From assembly GCA_040389065.1 (NCBI GenBank), contig JAZKAR010000015.1, positions 47,106 to 111,105 of the forward strand: a stretch of DNA of 64,000 bases, read 5' to 3'. The stretch's first letter is position 1. Every line of letters starts with the position of its first letter. The notes under the pieces are model-generated. The model ran no database searches and was not told the origin of the DNA. It saw only the letters and a list, made by a program, of their open reading frames with translations. Position numbers and translations under genes: made by a program. This document shows positions 50,758-59,503 of the stretch, in pieces. The DNA is from JAZKAR01 sp040389065 (GTDB taxonomy: Bacteria > Pseudomonadota > Gammaproteobacteria > Burkholderiales > Casimicrobiaceae).

Positions 50758-51831
50758 TTAACGACTTAGCCGTATAGGAATTCTTTTTTGCCCAAAGGCA
50801 CCTGTAAATGTTTCATAATGACCTGCAATTTTTGTTCCACATGCTGCACAGCATCCTTGGTCAGTAAGATGGTAAGCTTTAATTGCATGCCAATCACGTA
50901 TGATCAAAGGCGTTTTGCAAGAGGGACAAAAAGTAGTGCCGCCAATTGAGTCATGCACATTTCCTGTATAAACATAGTGTAAACCTTGATCGATAGCAAT
51001 GTTACGGGCGCGTGTTAGCGTAGATGCAGGGGTGGGAGATAGATCTTGAATTTTGTAATCAGGATGAAAAGCTGTAAAAAATAAAGGTACATCAGTTCCT
51101 AGCTCTTTAGCAATCCACTTTGAAGCAGCAAGAATTTCTTCATCAGAATCATTCATGCCAGGAATCAGTAAGGTAGTAATTTCAAACCAAACATTGGTTT
51201 CATGTTTGAGATACATTAAGGTATCAAGAACTGGCTGTAAGCGTGCGCCGCAAGTGCGGATATAAAACTCATCTGTAAACGCTTTAAGATCAACATTCGC
51301 CGCATCCATTTTTGCATAAAATTCGCGTCGTGGCGCAGCATGAATATAGCCAGCAGTTACTGCAACCGCTTTAATGCCAATAGCATGGCAAGCATCAGCA
51401 ATATCCATTGCATATTCGGCAAAAATAACCGGGTCGTTATAAGTAAACGCTACACTTTTGCATCCTGCATGGAGCGCTGCTTGGGCTATAGCTTCTGGCA
51501 TTGCAGCATCAGCAAGGGTGTCCATATTTTTTGATTTGGAAATATCCCAGTTTTGACAGAATTTACACGCTAAGTTACAGCCAGCAGTTCCGAATGACAA
51601 AATCGAAGAGCCGGGATAAAAATGGTTTAATGGCTTTTTTTCAACAGGGTCAATGCAAAAACCTGAAGAGCGTCCATAGGTCGTTAATACCATTTCATCA
51701 TTTTCGCGCATGCGTACAAAACAGGCTCCTCGTTGGCCTTCATGTAATTTACAATCTCGAGGGCATAAATCGCATTGAAGGCGGCCATCTGGGTTCATAT
51801 GCCACCATCTGGCAGGTACATGTGTAGTCAT
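50758..51831 (-). CDS. AmmeMemoRadiSam-system radical SAM enzyme
   Basis: 357 residues. LQCDLCPRDCKLHEGQRGAC opens the family, and GTAGCNLACKFCQNWDISKS contains the radical SAM CxxxCxxC cluster site. VAFTYNDPVIFAEYAMDIA and TTLLIPGMNDSDEEI follow. The C-terminus has CxxC pairs (FCPSCK, CCAACGTK), a likely second metal site. It belongs to the subfamily that normally co-occurs with Memo and AMMECR1 proteins. Neither partner lies next to it here, so they may be elsewhere or lost. The exact reaction is not established for the family. Confidence 0.9.
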   Translation of the reverse strand: MTTHVPARWWHMNPDGRLQCDLCPRDCKLHEGQRGACFVRMRENDEMVLTTYGRSSGFCIDPVEKKPLNHFYPGSSILSFGTAGCNLACKFCQNWDISKSKNMDTLADAAMPEAIAQAALHAGCKSVAFTYNDPVIFAEYAMDIADACHAIGIKAVAVTAGYIHAAPRREFYAKMDAANVDLKAFTDEFYIRTCGARLQPVLDTLMYLKHETNVWFEITTLLIPGMNDSDEEILAASKWIAKELGTDVPLFFTAFHPDYKIQDLSPTPASTLTRARNIAIDQGLHYVYTGNVHDSIGGTTFCPSCKTPLIIRDWHAIKAYHLTDQGCCAACGTKIAGHYETFTGAFGQKRIPIRLSR

Positions 51832-52000
51832 TTTCTTTATCCTCTATTTCTTGATATATCGTCTAAGATTAAAAATATCACATCGAAATAAAAAATATGA
51901 GGCTCATATATTGCATGAAAATAAGTTTTCCTGATAGGGGAAAAATAATAATAAATATTAAGTTAATAATGATGCTAGAAAAAAGATTACATTAATATAA

Positions 52001-52513
52001 CTAAAGAGTTAATCCCATATTTTTTTGCATATAAAGAAGCGCTTCAGCGTTACCTTTAGCATCATCTACAGGGTGATGGGTATGTTTGGTTTTTCTTAAA
52101 TGTTTGAAATTTTTGCGTACATCTTTCACTAGCCCTTTATATAATGAGCCTAAATTCGATGAACTAAATCCAAATGGATTATTACCAGTAAAATGATGAA
52201 AATACCAATTTATAAATTGCCAGTCAAAACCATTATTATCAGAAATAAATAAGGGTTTATCATTTATTTGTTGCATAAGCCAATGGTTCAATTTTTCCAT
52301 GACTAGTTTAGGCTCATCGAAGGTAAGTGTTTCCTGCCTGGTGAAGCCACTAATTTTAAGAGCTTCAGGAACCCATTGTTCAGAAATTGGTTTGAGGCGT
52401 CCGTAAAAGGTGTTCGATAGTGTAGGCTCCACGATAATAGCTCCTAGTGAAATCATAGAATAATCACCAGGTATTGGGCCATCAGCTTCTATATCCACCA
52501 TAATATAGGTCAT
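52001..52513 (-). CDS. DEDDh-type 3'-5' exonuclease family protein
   Basis: 170 residues. MVDIEADGPIPGDYSMISLG has the first D-x-E pair, ISDNNGFDWQFINWYFHH the second aspartate, and HTHHPVDDAKGNAEAL the His and last Asp of the ExoIII/DnaQ-like fold. Small members act on RNA or single-stranded DNA. No DNA polymerase gene is adjacent, so it is not the usual epsilon-subunit context. Both the ATG at 52513 and the internal methionine four codons later are possible starts. Confidence 0.82.
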   Translation of the reverse strand: MTYIMVDIEADGPIPGDYSMISLGAIIVEPTLSNTFYGRLKPISEQWVPEALKISGFTRQETLTFDEPKLVMEKLNHWLMQQINDKPLFISDNNGFDWQFINWYFHHFTGNNPFGFSSSNLGSLYKGLVKDVRKNFKHLRKTKHTHHPVDDAKGNAEALLYMQKNMGLTL

Positions 52514-52540
52514 TCATGCATCCTCATTTTTAAAAAAAAT

Positions 52541-52711
52541 ATGAAAGCGGTTAAGATTATTTTTATTGCGCAAACAGGTTGGGGGCAAGAAGAACATCGC
52601 CAACGCTCACTAGTGGCGGGTTTTCATCATCATCTTACTAAGCCTGTAGATCTTAATGTGTTAGAAGAGCTTTTGGCTAGATCAAACTCTATTGGAGTTA
52701 AAAAAACTTAA
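52541..52711 (+). pseudogene. Response-regulator receiver-domain C-terminal fragment (56 residues)
   Basis: An ATG-initiated frame of 56 residues reads IFIAQTGWGQEEHRQRSLVAG then FHHHLTKPVDLNVLEELL. This is the last third of a receiver domain: the conserved T/A site, alpha-4 and the K-P signature lysine. The phosphorylated aspartate and earlier strands are absent upstream. It has the look of a hybrid histidine kinase 3' end left after deletion. It is too short for the supplied open-frame cut-off. No downstream relative continues it. Confidence 0.7.
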
Positions 52712-53108
52712 AATTGAATCAGCAAAAATGATATAAAAAAAGAATTGGTAATTTTTATTTGATCTTTTTAGCTAAAAATCTATCTCATAATTATTAATAT
52801 TTTTATGCATAAAATAATTTAATCTAATTTTATGTTTTAAAACAATGATTTGATATTTTGTAAAAAGTTAAGCAATTATTTGGTAAAAATGGTAATATTG
52901 GTATTATGTTCTGGTGGGGTTTATTGTCATTAAGTAAAAAAATTATGAGAATAGACTTCAAAAGTACGTAGGAAAAAGCGCTGTGTAAGGTTCTTATTAC
53001 ATCGTTCATCAATGAACGTATAAGAGTAATACCAAAGTACATTTTAATCAGTAATGTTGCCACAGTTTTTTTCTTTTGATAGATAACCCCAATAATAGGG
53101 AGTAAATA
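52712..53108. other. AT-rich non-coding region
   Basis: 397 bases without a supported gene. A minus-strand frame spanning 52830-53114 is rich in Leu/Ile from AT bias and has no ribosome-binding site. GGGAG just before 53109 starts the BON gene. Confidence 0.5.
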
Positions 53109-53540
53109 ATGCAAAAAACAGCCAAACTAATTAGTTTTATACTTGCTTTGAGTGGAGCAACTGCATTTGCTGCAGAGCAAACAGCTACTTCAACCACTAC
53201 AACTACTGCTGTTCCTGCTGCAGCTCATGGGCAAACAACTCCCCAAGCAGATAATACAAATATTAATGCAAGAGATAAAAATGATGCTGCGCCAACTCCC
53301 GATGAGCAATCGGGTACAGAAGCTGATCGTAAACTTTTAGCTTCTGTGCGTAGTGCAGTGGTCGATGATAAAAAACTTTCAGTTGCTGCACATAATGTAA
53401 AAATTTTAGCAGCACAAGGTGTAATTACCCTTCGTGGCCCAGTAAAAAGTACGAAAGAAAAAGCTAAAGTTGAAGCAATTGTTAAAAAAGTTCCCGGTGT
53501 TACAAGTGTTAATAATCAACTTGATGTGAAAACAAACTAA
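53109..53540 (+). CDS. BON-domain periplasmic protein
   Basis: 143 residues with a signal peptide (LISFILALSGATAFA) and a Thr/Ala-rich linker (about 22-65). A single BON domain follows (about 72-141): DRKLLASVRSAVVDDKKLSV, VKILAAQGVITLRGPVKSTK and KVPGVTSVNNQLDV. BON domains bind phospholipids and help maintain the envelope, as in OsmY. It is followed after 16 bases by a glycine-rich stress protein in the same direction, a pairing common in stress-response loci. GGGAG seven bases before the ATG supports the start. Confidence 0.9.
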   Translation: MQKTAKLISFILALSGATAFAAEQTATSTTTTTAVPAAAHGQTTPQADNTNINARDKNDAAPTPDEQSGTEADRKLLASVRSAVVDDKKLSVAAHNVKILAAQGVITLRGPVKSTKEKAKVEAIVKKVPGVTSVNNQLDVKTN

Positions 53541-53556
53541 CCTGTTGGAGATTATT

Positions 53557-54135
53557 ATGACAAATGCTGTTTATTGTATTGCTCAAGATCACTCTCAAGC
53601 TGAAAGAATCGTTGAGAACCTCAAACAATCAGGCTTTGCAAGCCAAGAAATTTCTGTATTATTTCCTGATAAAACTGGATCACGTGATTTTGCTCATGAG
53701 CAAAATACTAAAATGCCTGAAGGGGCAACAACTGGCGGTGTAGCAGGTATGGGTACGGGTGCAATTTTAGGTTGGCTCGCTGGTATTGGTAGTTTAGCTA
53801 TTCCAGGAGTAGGGCCTTTTATTGCTGCTGGGCCTATTATGGGTGCATTAGGCGGTGCTGCATTAGGCGGTGCTACCGGTGGCCTTATTGGCGCGCTAGT
53901 AGGAATGGGAATACCAGAATATGAAGCAAAATTATATGATGGTAAGGTTCGGGGCGGAAATGTGTTGATTTCAGTTCACACTGAAAACGCTTCACAAGTA
54001 GATGCTGCAAAGAGAATTTTTGAAAGTGCTAACGCGCAGGATATTAAAACCACTGCAGAAGCGAAAGCTTCTTTTGGTGCCAATACTGCGACAGCTACCC
54101 CACGTGTAGACCCTACACAAAGAACTACATTCTAA
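53557..54135 (+). CDS. Glycine-rich stress protein with a DUF1269/GSP17M-like layout
   Basis: 192 residues from the ATG at 53557, preceded by GGAG. VYCIAQDHSQAERIVENLKQ forms an N-terminal ferredoxin-like half. A long glycine/alanine-rich hydrophobic stretch (about 60-125, GGVAGMGTGAILGWLAGIG to GGLIGALVGMG) resembles the glycine-zipper membrane insert seen in general stress protein 17M relatives. A second ferredoxin-like half follows (GGNVLISVHTENASQVDAA). Together with the BON protein 16 bases upstream it forms a likely stress operon. It could sit in or at the inner membrane. Confidence 0.82.
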   Translation: MTNAVYCIAQDHSQAERIVENLKQSGFASQEISVLFPDKTGSRDFAHEQNTKMPEGATTGGVAGMGTGAILGWLAGIGSLAIPGVGPFIAAGPIMGALGGAALGGATGGLIGALVGMGIPEYEAKLYDGKVRGGNVLISVHTENASQVDAAKRIFESANAQDIKTTAEAKASFGANTATATPRVDPTQRTTF

Positions 54136-54155
54136 TTTAAATTATTAAATGTCAT

Positions 54156-54190
54156 AAGTGTTGATTGAATTTTAATTTCAATCAACACTT
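54156..54190 (+). terminator. Hairpin after the BON/stress-protein operon
   Basis: AAGTGTTGATTGAA (54156-54169) and TTCAATCAACACTT (54177-54190) form a perfect 14-bp stem with a seven-base loop, 21 bases after the stop codon. It is AT-rich and lacks a direct T tract, so termination is probable but not certain. Confidence 0.6.
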
Positions 54191-54375
54191 AAAGCCATTT
54201 TAAATATTTGTTTAAAACCTTTGACAATTTTTTCTTGTTTTAAGAAAAGATTAAGGCAAAGGTTTTTTTTATATATAAAAAGCTTATTCAATTATTTTAA
54301 AACACATCTAAATCAAAATTGTTATAAGCTTAAACAGTAGATTATGATAGCTTGATGTAAAAAAATTTGGTTTTA

Positions 54376-55359
54376 TTAAAATGTTTTCTTAACAAAAATA
54401 TACCCAGTATTTTTACCGATATTTTTATTAATATTCCCATAAAGATAGCCAGCATCTTTGGCATTGGTAAATGAAGCCCCAATCCCTACTTGCCAATTAT
54501 TATCAAAGCTTTTAGCCAGTTCAGCTCGGTAATCAGAATAGCTAAACAAACTATCATTACTGCTGGTAGCGGGATTAGCTTGCCCTTTAAACTTTTGGCG
54601 ACCTGCATGCAAAGTAAGCATAAGATCATCACGTACAGGAATAGCAGCGGTAAGATCAATATAGTTTGTTCCTTTTGCATCCCCTGTACCAAAAGTATTG
54701 CCTAAGCTATGAGAGTATTTAGCGGTAAGCCATTTCCAGCTTAGTGCTCCGTAAATTTCATTCGTGTTTGGTTTAATGGCTCCAGTAGCATAATGACCAG
54801 GATACTCATAGCGTAAAAAACCTACATCGTATGAAAAATCAGGATAACTGTTTAAACTGCGTTTTAAACCGCCATATACATCCAGCTCTATATTGGCTGA
54901 AGCATCTGGGTAGCCTCCGCTATCGCGAATCCAGGTAATGCTTGAAGCCCATATACCTGCATATAGGCCTGAAGTATGATTATAATCAATGCCTCCCTGA
55001 AGGGCTGGTCTGCCATTACTTTGAGTTAAGCCGCGATATAAATACTGGCTAATCAATGTTACATTTGCACTAAAATTATGTACAGGAGGAGGTGGGGTCG
55101 GTTGACTTGTAACTGCGTCAACTTTTTCTGTTACAGAGGAAGACGGAACAGTATCGGCTTGCGCTAAAATGATGGTTGAAATAGGATAGGGTGCGCCATT
55201 ATCAATGTTTGCCAAGGCTAAGTTAACGAAAGTAGCTTCCTCATTAACGTTACTTGTAATCGGCTCATGTTTATCATTATTTGCTTGAGCATTTGCTACC
55301 CACAAAAGGGAAGGGCTTAAAAACATAAATGAAAAAAGGAGAGTTAATTTTGAATGCAT
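54376..55359 (-). CDS. TorF-family putative porin
   Basis: 327 residues from the ATG at 55359, preceded by AGGAG; a longer frame to 55392 would spoil the signal peptide. The signal peptide KLTLLFSFMFLSPSLLWVANA is followed by a proline-rich linker. The beta-barrel part opens with NVTLISQYLYRGLTQSNGRP, the family signature, and continues with alternating hydrophobic strands to the C-terminal aromatic IFVKKTF. It should sit in the outer membrane. Substrate unknown; transcribed alone. Confidence 0.9.
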   Translation of the reverse strand: MHSKLTLLFSFMFLSPSLLWVANAQANNDKHEPITSNVNEEATFVNLALANIDNGAPYPISTIILAQADTVPSSSVTEKVDAVTSQPTPPPPVHNFSANVTLISQYLYRGLTQSNGRPALQGGIDYNHTSGLYAGIWASSITWIRDSGGYPDASANIELDVYGGLKRSLNSYPDFSYDVGFLRYEYPGHYATGAIKPNTNEIYGALSWKWLTAKYSHSLGNTFGTGDAKGTNYIDLTAAIPVRDDLMLTLHAGRQKFKGQANPATSSNDSLFSYSDYRAELAKSFDNNWQVGIGASFTNAKDAGYLYGNINKNIGKNTGYIFVKKTF

Positions 55360-55740
55360 GTCTATGCTCCTGATAAGTTGCTTAATTAGCAACGATTTGT
55401 AAACAGTAACGGGAGTGTATTTAAAAGGTTGAGTGTTTTAAGATAAAAGATATTTTTTTTTAAATTTTTACAGTTATTTTTATTTTGTTACAATAACTTA
55501 TAGGGTTGTTTATTTGTCAGTGGTAATTACCCGTGTCTGCTAATGTATAAATATATATTAAGTTAGTGATTAGTTTACGAGTAATATATTTTTAGCAACT
55601 ACTCGGTAGTTATATATGTTAGAAAAGCTAAAATGATATTTTATCTGGTGAGCGATTAGCTAACGTTTATAAGATTTTTGTATGGAAATAAAGTGTAGAG
55701 TTTATTGCTTTACTAGCTGTTAGTAATAAAAGCAATATAT
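55360..55740. other. AT-rich upstream region of the porin and sensor kinase genes
   Basis: 381 bases containing no gene. It is AT-rich and should hold promoters for the divergent porin and kinase genes. No element beyond the palindromic copy starting at 55741 was recognised. Confidence 0.5.
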
Positions 55741-55870
55741 TTAGAAGTTACGCAGTTGAGCTCTCAGCATGGGACGCCCTGCGTTATGACAACTTGGTAC
55801 TCCATGTACTGTCTGCGTTGCTATGCGGGGCATCCCATGCCTTAATAGCGTTCAACTGCGTAACTTCTAA
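55741..55870 (+). mobile_element. Palindromic MITE-like element, copy 9 (long subtype)
   Basis: 130 bases from TTAGAAGTTACGCAGTTGAG to TTCAACTGCGTAACTTCTAA, perfect 14-base ends. The inner stem GGGACGCCCTGCGTTATG pairs with CTATGCGGGGCATCCC, as in the copy at 24036. It ends 51 bases before the sensor kinase start codon. Confidence 0.92.
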
Positions 55871-55921
55871 TATTATATTGAGTGTGAATAATCAAAATTA
55901 AGTTTTTCAAAGGTTAGTTAC

Positions 55922-57169
55922 GTGCTTGCAAAAATAAAAGAGACTAGGGCTTTTAAAAATTATTATTTTTTAGTGCCTTATCTTTTTGCAATGTTAAGTA
56001 TTGCATGTTTAACAGTTTCACTTTTGCCATTTTATATAGTGGTATCAGGAAAGCCTGGAATTTTTGCATTTACTGCATTAATTATTATTATTTGGATTGC
56101 TTTATCGTGGGGTAAATTACCTGCAATTTTTACTCTACTGATAGGAGCTACCTTTTGGCAGCATTTTTTCTTACATTTAACAACCGTATGGAGCTTATAT
56201 AATATTCAGAATTGGGTATTATTTATTGCATTTATAACTAGTTCTCTCACGGTAGGGCATATAGCTTCACAAGTTTTGCAGCGAGCTATAGAGGCAGAAA
56301 AAAATCGTTTAGAAATTGAGCGATTATATATAGATTTACAACAGGAAAATAAAGAGCGTCAACGTATAGAAGCATTATTACGAAAAGTACCTAACGCACT
56401 AAAAGCTCAAGTGTTTGAGCGTACCAAAGAACTAAAAGAAGCTAACCAGCAGTTAGAGCTGGAAATTTTAGAGCGTAAACAAATAGAGCAGCAATTATTA
56501 GAATCCCGAGAGCAATTGCGTGCTCATTCTACTTACATAGAAACAGTAAGAGAGGAAGAGAGGAAGCGCATTGCAATAGAAGTGCATGATGAGCTTGGTC
56601 AATTGCTTACAGCCTTAAAAATGAATATTGCTCTCCTACGTAATCAATTTAAGGATAATCCCATCGTTTTTGATAAACTGTCTGATAGTTTAAGTTTACT
56701 AAAAAAAACAATTTACTTTATACGCAATTTAGTTTCTCAACTTAGACCTAGTGCTCTGAATTTAGGTTTGATTGCTGCGTTAGAATGGTTAGCGGATAAT
56801 TTTAATCAGCATAGTCTCACACTGTGCAAAACAGATATTCGCTGTGAAGATATTAATTTTTTGAAAGATGAGACAACTATTATTTTTCGGATTGCGCAAG
56901 AAGCTTTAACGAATGTAATGCGCCACGCAGAGGCAACAGAAGTTATGCTGAGTGTTATTAAATATAATAATAGACTTGAGCTTAGCATTAGGGATAATGG
57001 TAAAGGATTTAATCTGAAAAATTTAGCACACTATAATTCATATGGATTATTTGGTATGAAAGAGCGAGCTTTATCAATTAATGCTAATCTAAATATTGAA
57101 AGTAAACTGGGTGAAGGAACGCATATTTTTATGCATATTCCATTTGAGGAGACACCATTAAATGATTAA
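55922..57169 (+). CDS. NarL-type sensor histidine kinase, membrane-bound
   Basis: 415 residues, GTG start. Four transmembrane helices occupy about residues 20-125 (YLFAMLSIACLTVSLLPFYI, FAFTALIIIIWIALSW), reminiscent of KdpD-type membrane domains. A long coiled coil (about 125-205, rich in Glu/Arg) leads to the HisKA_3 domain with phospho-acceptor EVHDELGQLLTALKMN. An HATPase domain follows with FRIAQEALTNVMRHA and LSIRDNGKGFN. No periplasmic sensor of note is visible, so it may sense within the membrane. It overlaps the response regulator gene by eight bases. Confidence 0.92.
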   Translation: MLAKIKETRAFKNYYFLVPYLFAMLSIACLTVSLLPFYIVVSGKPGIFAFTALIIIIWIALSWGKLPAIFTLLIGATFWQHFFLHLTTVWSLYNIQNWVLFIAFITSSLTVGHIASQVLQRAIEAEKNRLEIERLYIDLQQENKERQRIEALLRKVPNALKAQVFERTKELKEANQQLELEILERKQIEQQLLESREQLRAHSTYIETVREEERKRIAIEVHDELGQLLTALKMNIALLRNQFKDNPIVFDKLSDSLSLLKKTIYFIRNLVSQLRPSALNLGLIAALEWLADNFNQHSLTLCKTDIRCEDINFLKDETTIIFRIAQEALTNVMRHAEATEVMLSVIKYNNRLELSIRDNGKGFNLKNLAHYNSYGLFGMKERALSINANLNIESKLGEGTHIFMHIPFEETPLND

Positions 57170-57806
57170 GCTTTTAATCGCTGACGATCATCCTATTGTA
57201 CGAAGCGGATTAACACAAATTTTTGCAACGACAGAAGATATTGTTGTTTTAGAAACAGCGACGCAAGGTTTTGAGGTATTAGAAAGAATTAGTAAACCTA
57301 ATCATGGCATTGATTTGCTGTTATTGGATATGACAATGCCTGGTTTTAGTGGAGTAGAGCTTATCAAGCGAATTTGTATTGAACGGCCCCAACTGCCTAT
57401 TTTGGTTTTAAGCATGCATAATGAAGCTCAAGTTGCCTCACGTGCTTTAAAAGCGGGCGCGTCGGGTTATCTTACAAAAGATAGTGATCCTGATATTTTA
57501 ATTTCAGCGATACGAAAAGTTGCTAAAGGGGGAAAGTTTATTGATCCTCAATTAGTGGATGCATTAGTGTTTGATACACATATTGAAGAAGATACTCCGC
57601 AACACATCTTGTCAGAGCGAGAGTTTCAAGTGCTAAATTTGTTAGCTTCAGGACACAGCATTAATAGTATTGGTGAAATGCTCAATCTTAGCGCAAAAAC
57701 AATTAGTACTCATAAAGGAAGACTAATGGAAAAGCTAAAACTTTCAAATAATGCTGAATTATTCAATTATGCGATGAAGCATAAGTTGGGCATTGAAAAA
57801 AAATAA
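57162..57806 (+). CDS. LuxR/NarL-family response regulator
   Basis: 214 residues. The receiver domain has ADDHPIVRSGL (acidic pocket), LLLLDMTMPGFSG (phosphorylated Asp) and GYLTKDS (Lys). The DNA-binding HTH is LSEREFQVLNLLASGHSINS followed by LNLSAKTISTHKGRL. It overlaps the sensor kinase by eight bases, so the two are translated together and form a cognate pair. The genes it controls are unknown; no adjacent target operon stands out. Confidence 0.95.
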   Translation: MIKLLIADDHPIVRSGLTQIFATTEDIVVLETATQGFEVLERISKPNHGIDLLLLDMTMPGFSGVELIKRICIERPQLPILVLSMHNEAQVASRALKAGASGYLTKDSDPDILISAIRKVAKGGKFIDPQLVDALVFDTHIEEDTPQHILSEREFQVLNLLASGHSINSIGEMLNLSAKTISTHKGRLMEKLKLSNNAELFNYAMKHKLGIEKK

Positions 57807-57990
57807 AGGGTACTTTATTAACCATTTTATATCCATACCTTTGAGTAACATGCTCAAATCAGGTTCTGCTTGTCGTAGCCTGCCCTGACCTTAAACTCCT
57901 ACACTGACTATCGACATACAGAGATAAGAGCATATTACTACTAAATATGCATATCAAAGGTTTATAAAAGTACCCTGGTACAATGTTTGA

Positions 57991-59214
57991 TTAACGTTGA
58001 GTATTTTGCAGTCTGGCTGCAATACGCATGCGCAATGCATTGAGTTTAATAAAACCGCCTGCATCAGCTTGGTTATACGCCCAAGCATCATCTTCAAATG
58101 TAGCAATCGTGGGGTCAAATAAAGAGTCTGTTTTAGAGTCGCGGCCTGCAACAATAACATTACCTTTATAGAGCTTGAGTCGTACCCAGCCATTTACATT
58201 TTTTTGTGTATCATCAATCAAGCCTTGTAGCGCTTTGCGCTCTGGACTCCACCAATATCCAGCATAGACCAATTCTGCATAACGAGGCATCAGGCTATCT
58301 TTTAGATGCGCTACTTCTCTATCTAAGCAAATAGATTCAATGGCTCTATGGCCTTTGAGCATAATGGTGCCGCCAGGGGTTTCATAACAACCTCTAGATT
58401 TCATGCCAACATAGCGATTTTCTACGAGATCTAAACGACCAATCCCGTGTTTGCCACCTAAACGATTTAACTCAGTTAGCATTTCCGCCGGCGATAGTGT
58501 TTTTCCATTAATCGCTACAATGTCGCCTTGCTTGTATTCAAGCTCAATATATTCAGCTTGATCAGGGGCTTTTTCTGGTGAAACCGTCCAACGCCACATA
58601 TCATCTTCGGCTTCTTTAGCAGGGTCTTCTAAAGCGCGGCCTTCATATGAAATGTGAAGTAAATTGGCATCCATGCTATATGGGCTGCCGCCATTTTTAT
58701 GCTTCATTTCTACTGGAATACCGTGTTTTTCTGCATATGCCAGTAATTTTTCACGGGAGGTAAGATCCCATTCGCGCCAAGGTGCAATCACTTTAATATC
58801 AGGTTGAAGTGCATAATAGCCTAATTCAAAACGTACCTGATCATTTCCTTTACCTGTCGCACCATGCGATACCGCCGAGGCTTGTGTTGCACGTGCAATT
58901 TCAATCTGACGCTTTGCAATAAGAGGGCGTGCAATGCTGGTGCCTAATAAATATTCACCTTCATAAATAGCGTTCGCACGAAACATGGGGAATACAAAAT
59001 CACGCACGAATTCTTCACGAAGATCATCAATGAAAATTTCTTTAATTCCAAATTTCTTGGCTTTTTCGCGTGCAGGCTCTAATTCTTCACCTTGCCCGAT
59101 ATCGGCTGTAAAGGTTACAACTTCGCATTTATAGGTATCTTGCAACCATTTAAGAATGACAGATGTATCTAGACCGCCTGAATAGGCTAGTACTACTTTA
59201 TTAAACTCGCTCAT
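57991..59214 (-). CDS. argG: Argininosuccinate synthase
   Basis: 407 residues, standard length. VVLAYSGGLDTSVILKWLQD is the PP-loop ATP pyrophosphatase motif. ATGKGNDQVRFELGYYAL binds citrulline/aspartate, and KSRGCYETPGGTIML is the family signature. It condenses citrulline and aspartate with ATP to argininosuccinate. It lies downstream of argF on the same strand, with a 289-base gap that includes a copy of the palindromic element, so it may have its own promoter. Confidence 0.97.
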   Translation of the reverse strand: MSEFNKVVLAYSGGLDTSVILKWLQDTYKCEVVTFTADIGQGEELEPAREKAKKFGIKEIFIDDLREEFVRDFVFPMFRANAIYEGEYLLGTSIARPLIAKRQIEIARATQASAVSHGATGKGNDQVRFELGYYALQPDIKVIAPWREWDLTSREKLLAYAEKHGIPVEMKHKNGGSPYSMDANLLHISYEGRALEDPAKEAEDDMWRWTVSPEKAPDQAEYIELEYKQGDIVAINGKTLSPAEMLTELNRLGGKHGIGRLDLVENRYVGMKSRGCYETPGGTIMLKGHRAIESICLDREVAHLKDSLMPRYAELVYAGYWWSPERKALQGLIDDTQKNVNGWVRLKLYKGNVIVAGRDSKTDSLFDPTIATFEDDAWAYNQADAGGFIKLNALRMRIAARLQNTQR

Positions 59215-59352
59215 TAAAAATTCGCCTTATACCAATTGTTAAACATAAATGTGCAATACGCCTTCTACCAGGCTCTTCAAAACAATTCTTGGCAGAAGTC
59301 ACATTAGATGCAGGTTGTTAGAGGAAATACTCTGCGCTATGTAAATAGAGCA

Positions 59353-59459
59353 AAAAGTTACGTAATTGAGTTCTACTAAGGTTTGGCAGCGCAGATTAGT
59401 ATACGGAGCACGGCACACATTGCTAATACGCTGAGAGAACCCAACTGCGTAACTGCTAA
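59353..59459 (-). mobile_element. Palindromic MITE-like element, copy 10 (inverted)
   Basis: About 107 bases from AAAAAGTTACGTAATTGAGT to AACCCAACTGCGTAACTGCTAA. The core GGCAGCGCAGATTAGTATAC then GGAGCACGGCACACATTGC is the reverse complement of the usual core with several changes. It lies between argG and argF. Confidence 0.78.
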
Positions 59460-59503
59460 AAACTTTAATAGAATTTTTTTACTTCACTGCGCAAGAAACA
59501 GAA

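Noticed and set aside
52830..53114. 94-codon minus-strand frame before the BON gene
   Set aside because: It overlaps the BON gene start, lacks a ribosome-binding site and shows only AT-biased hydrophobic residues.
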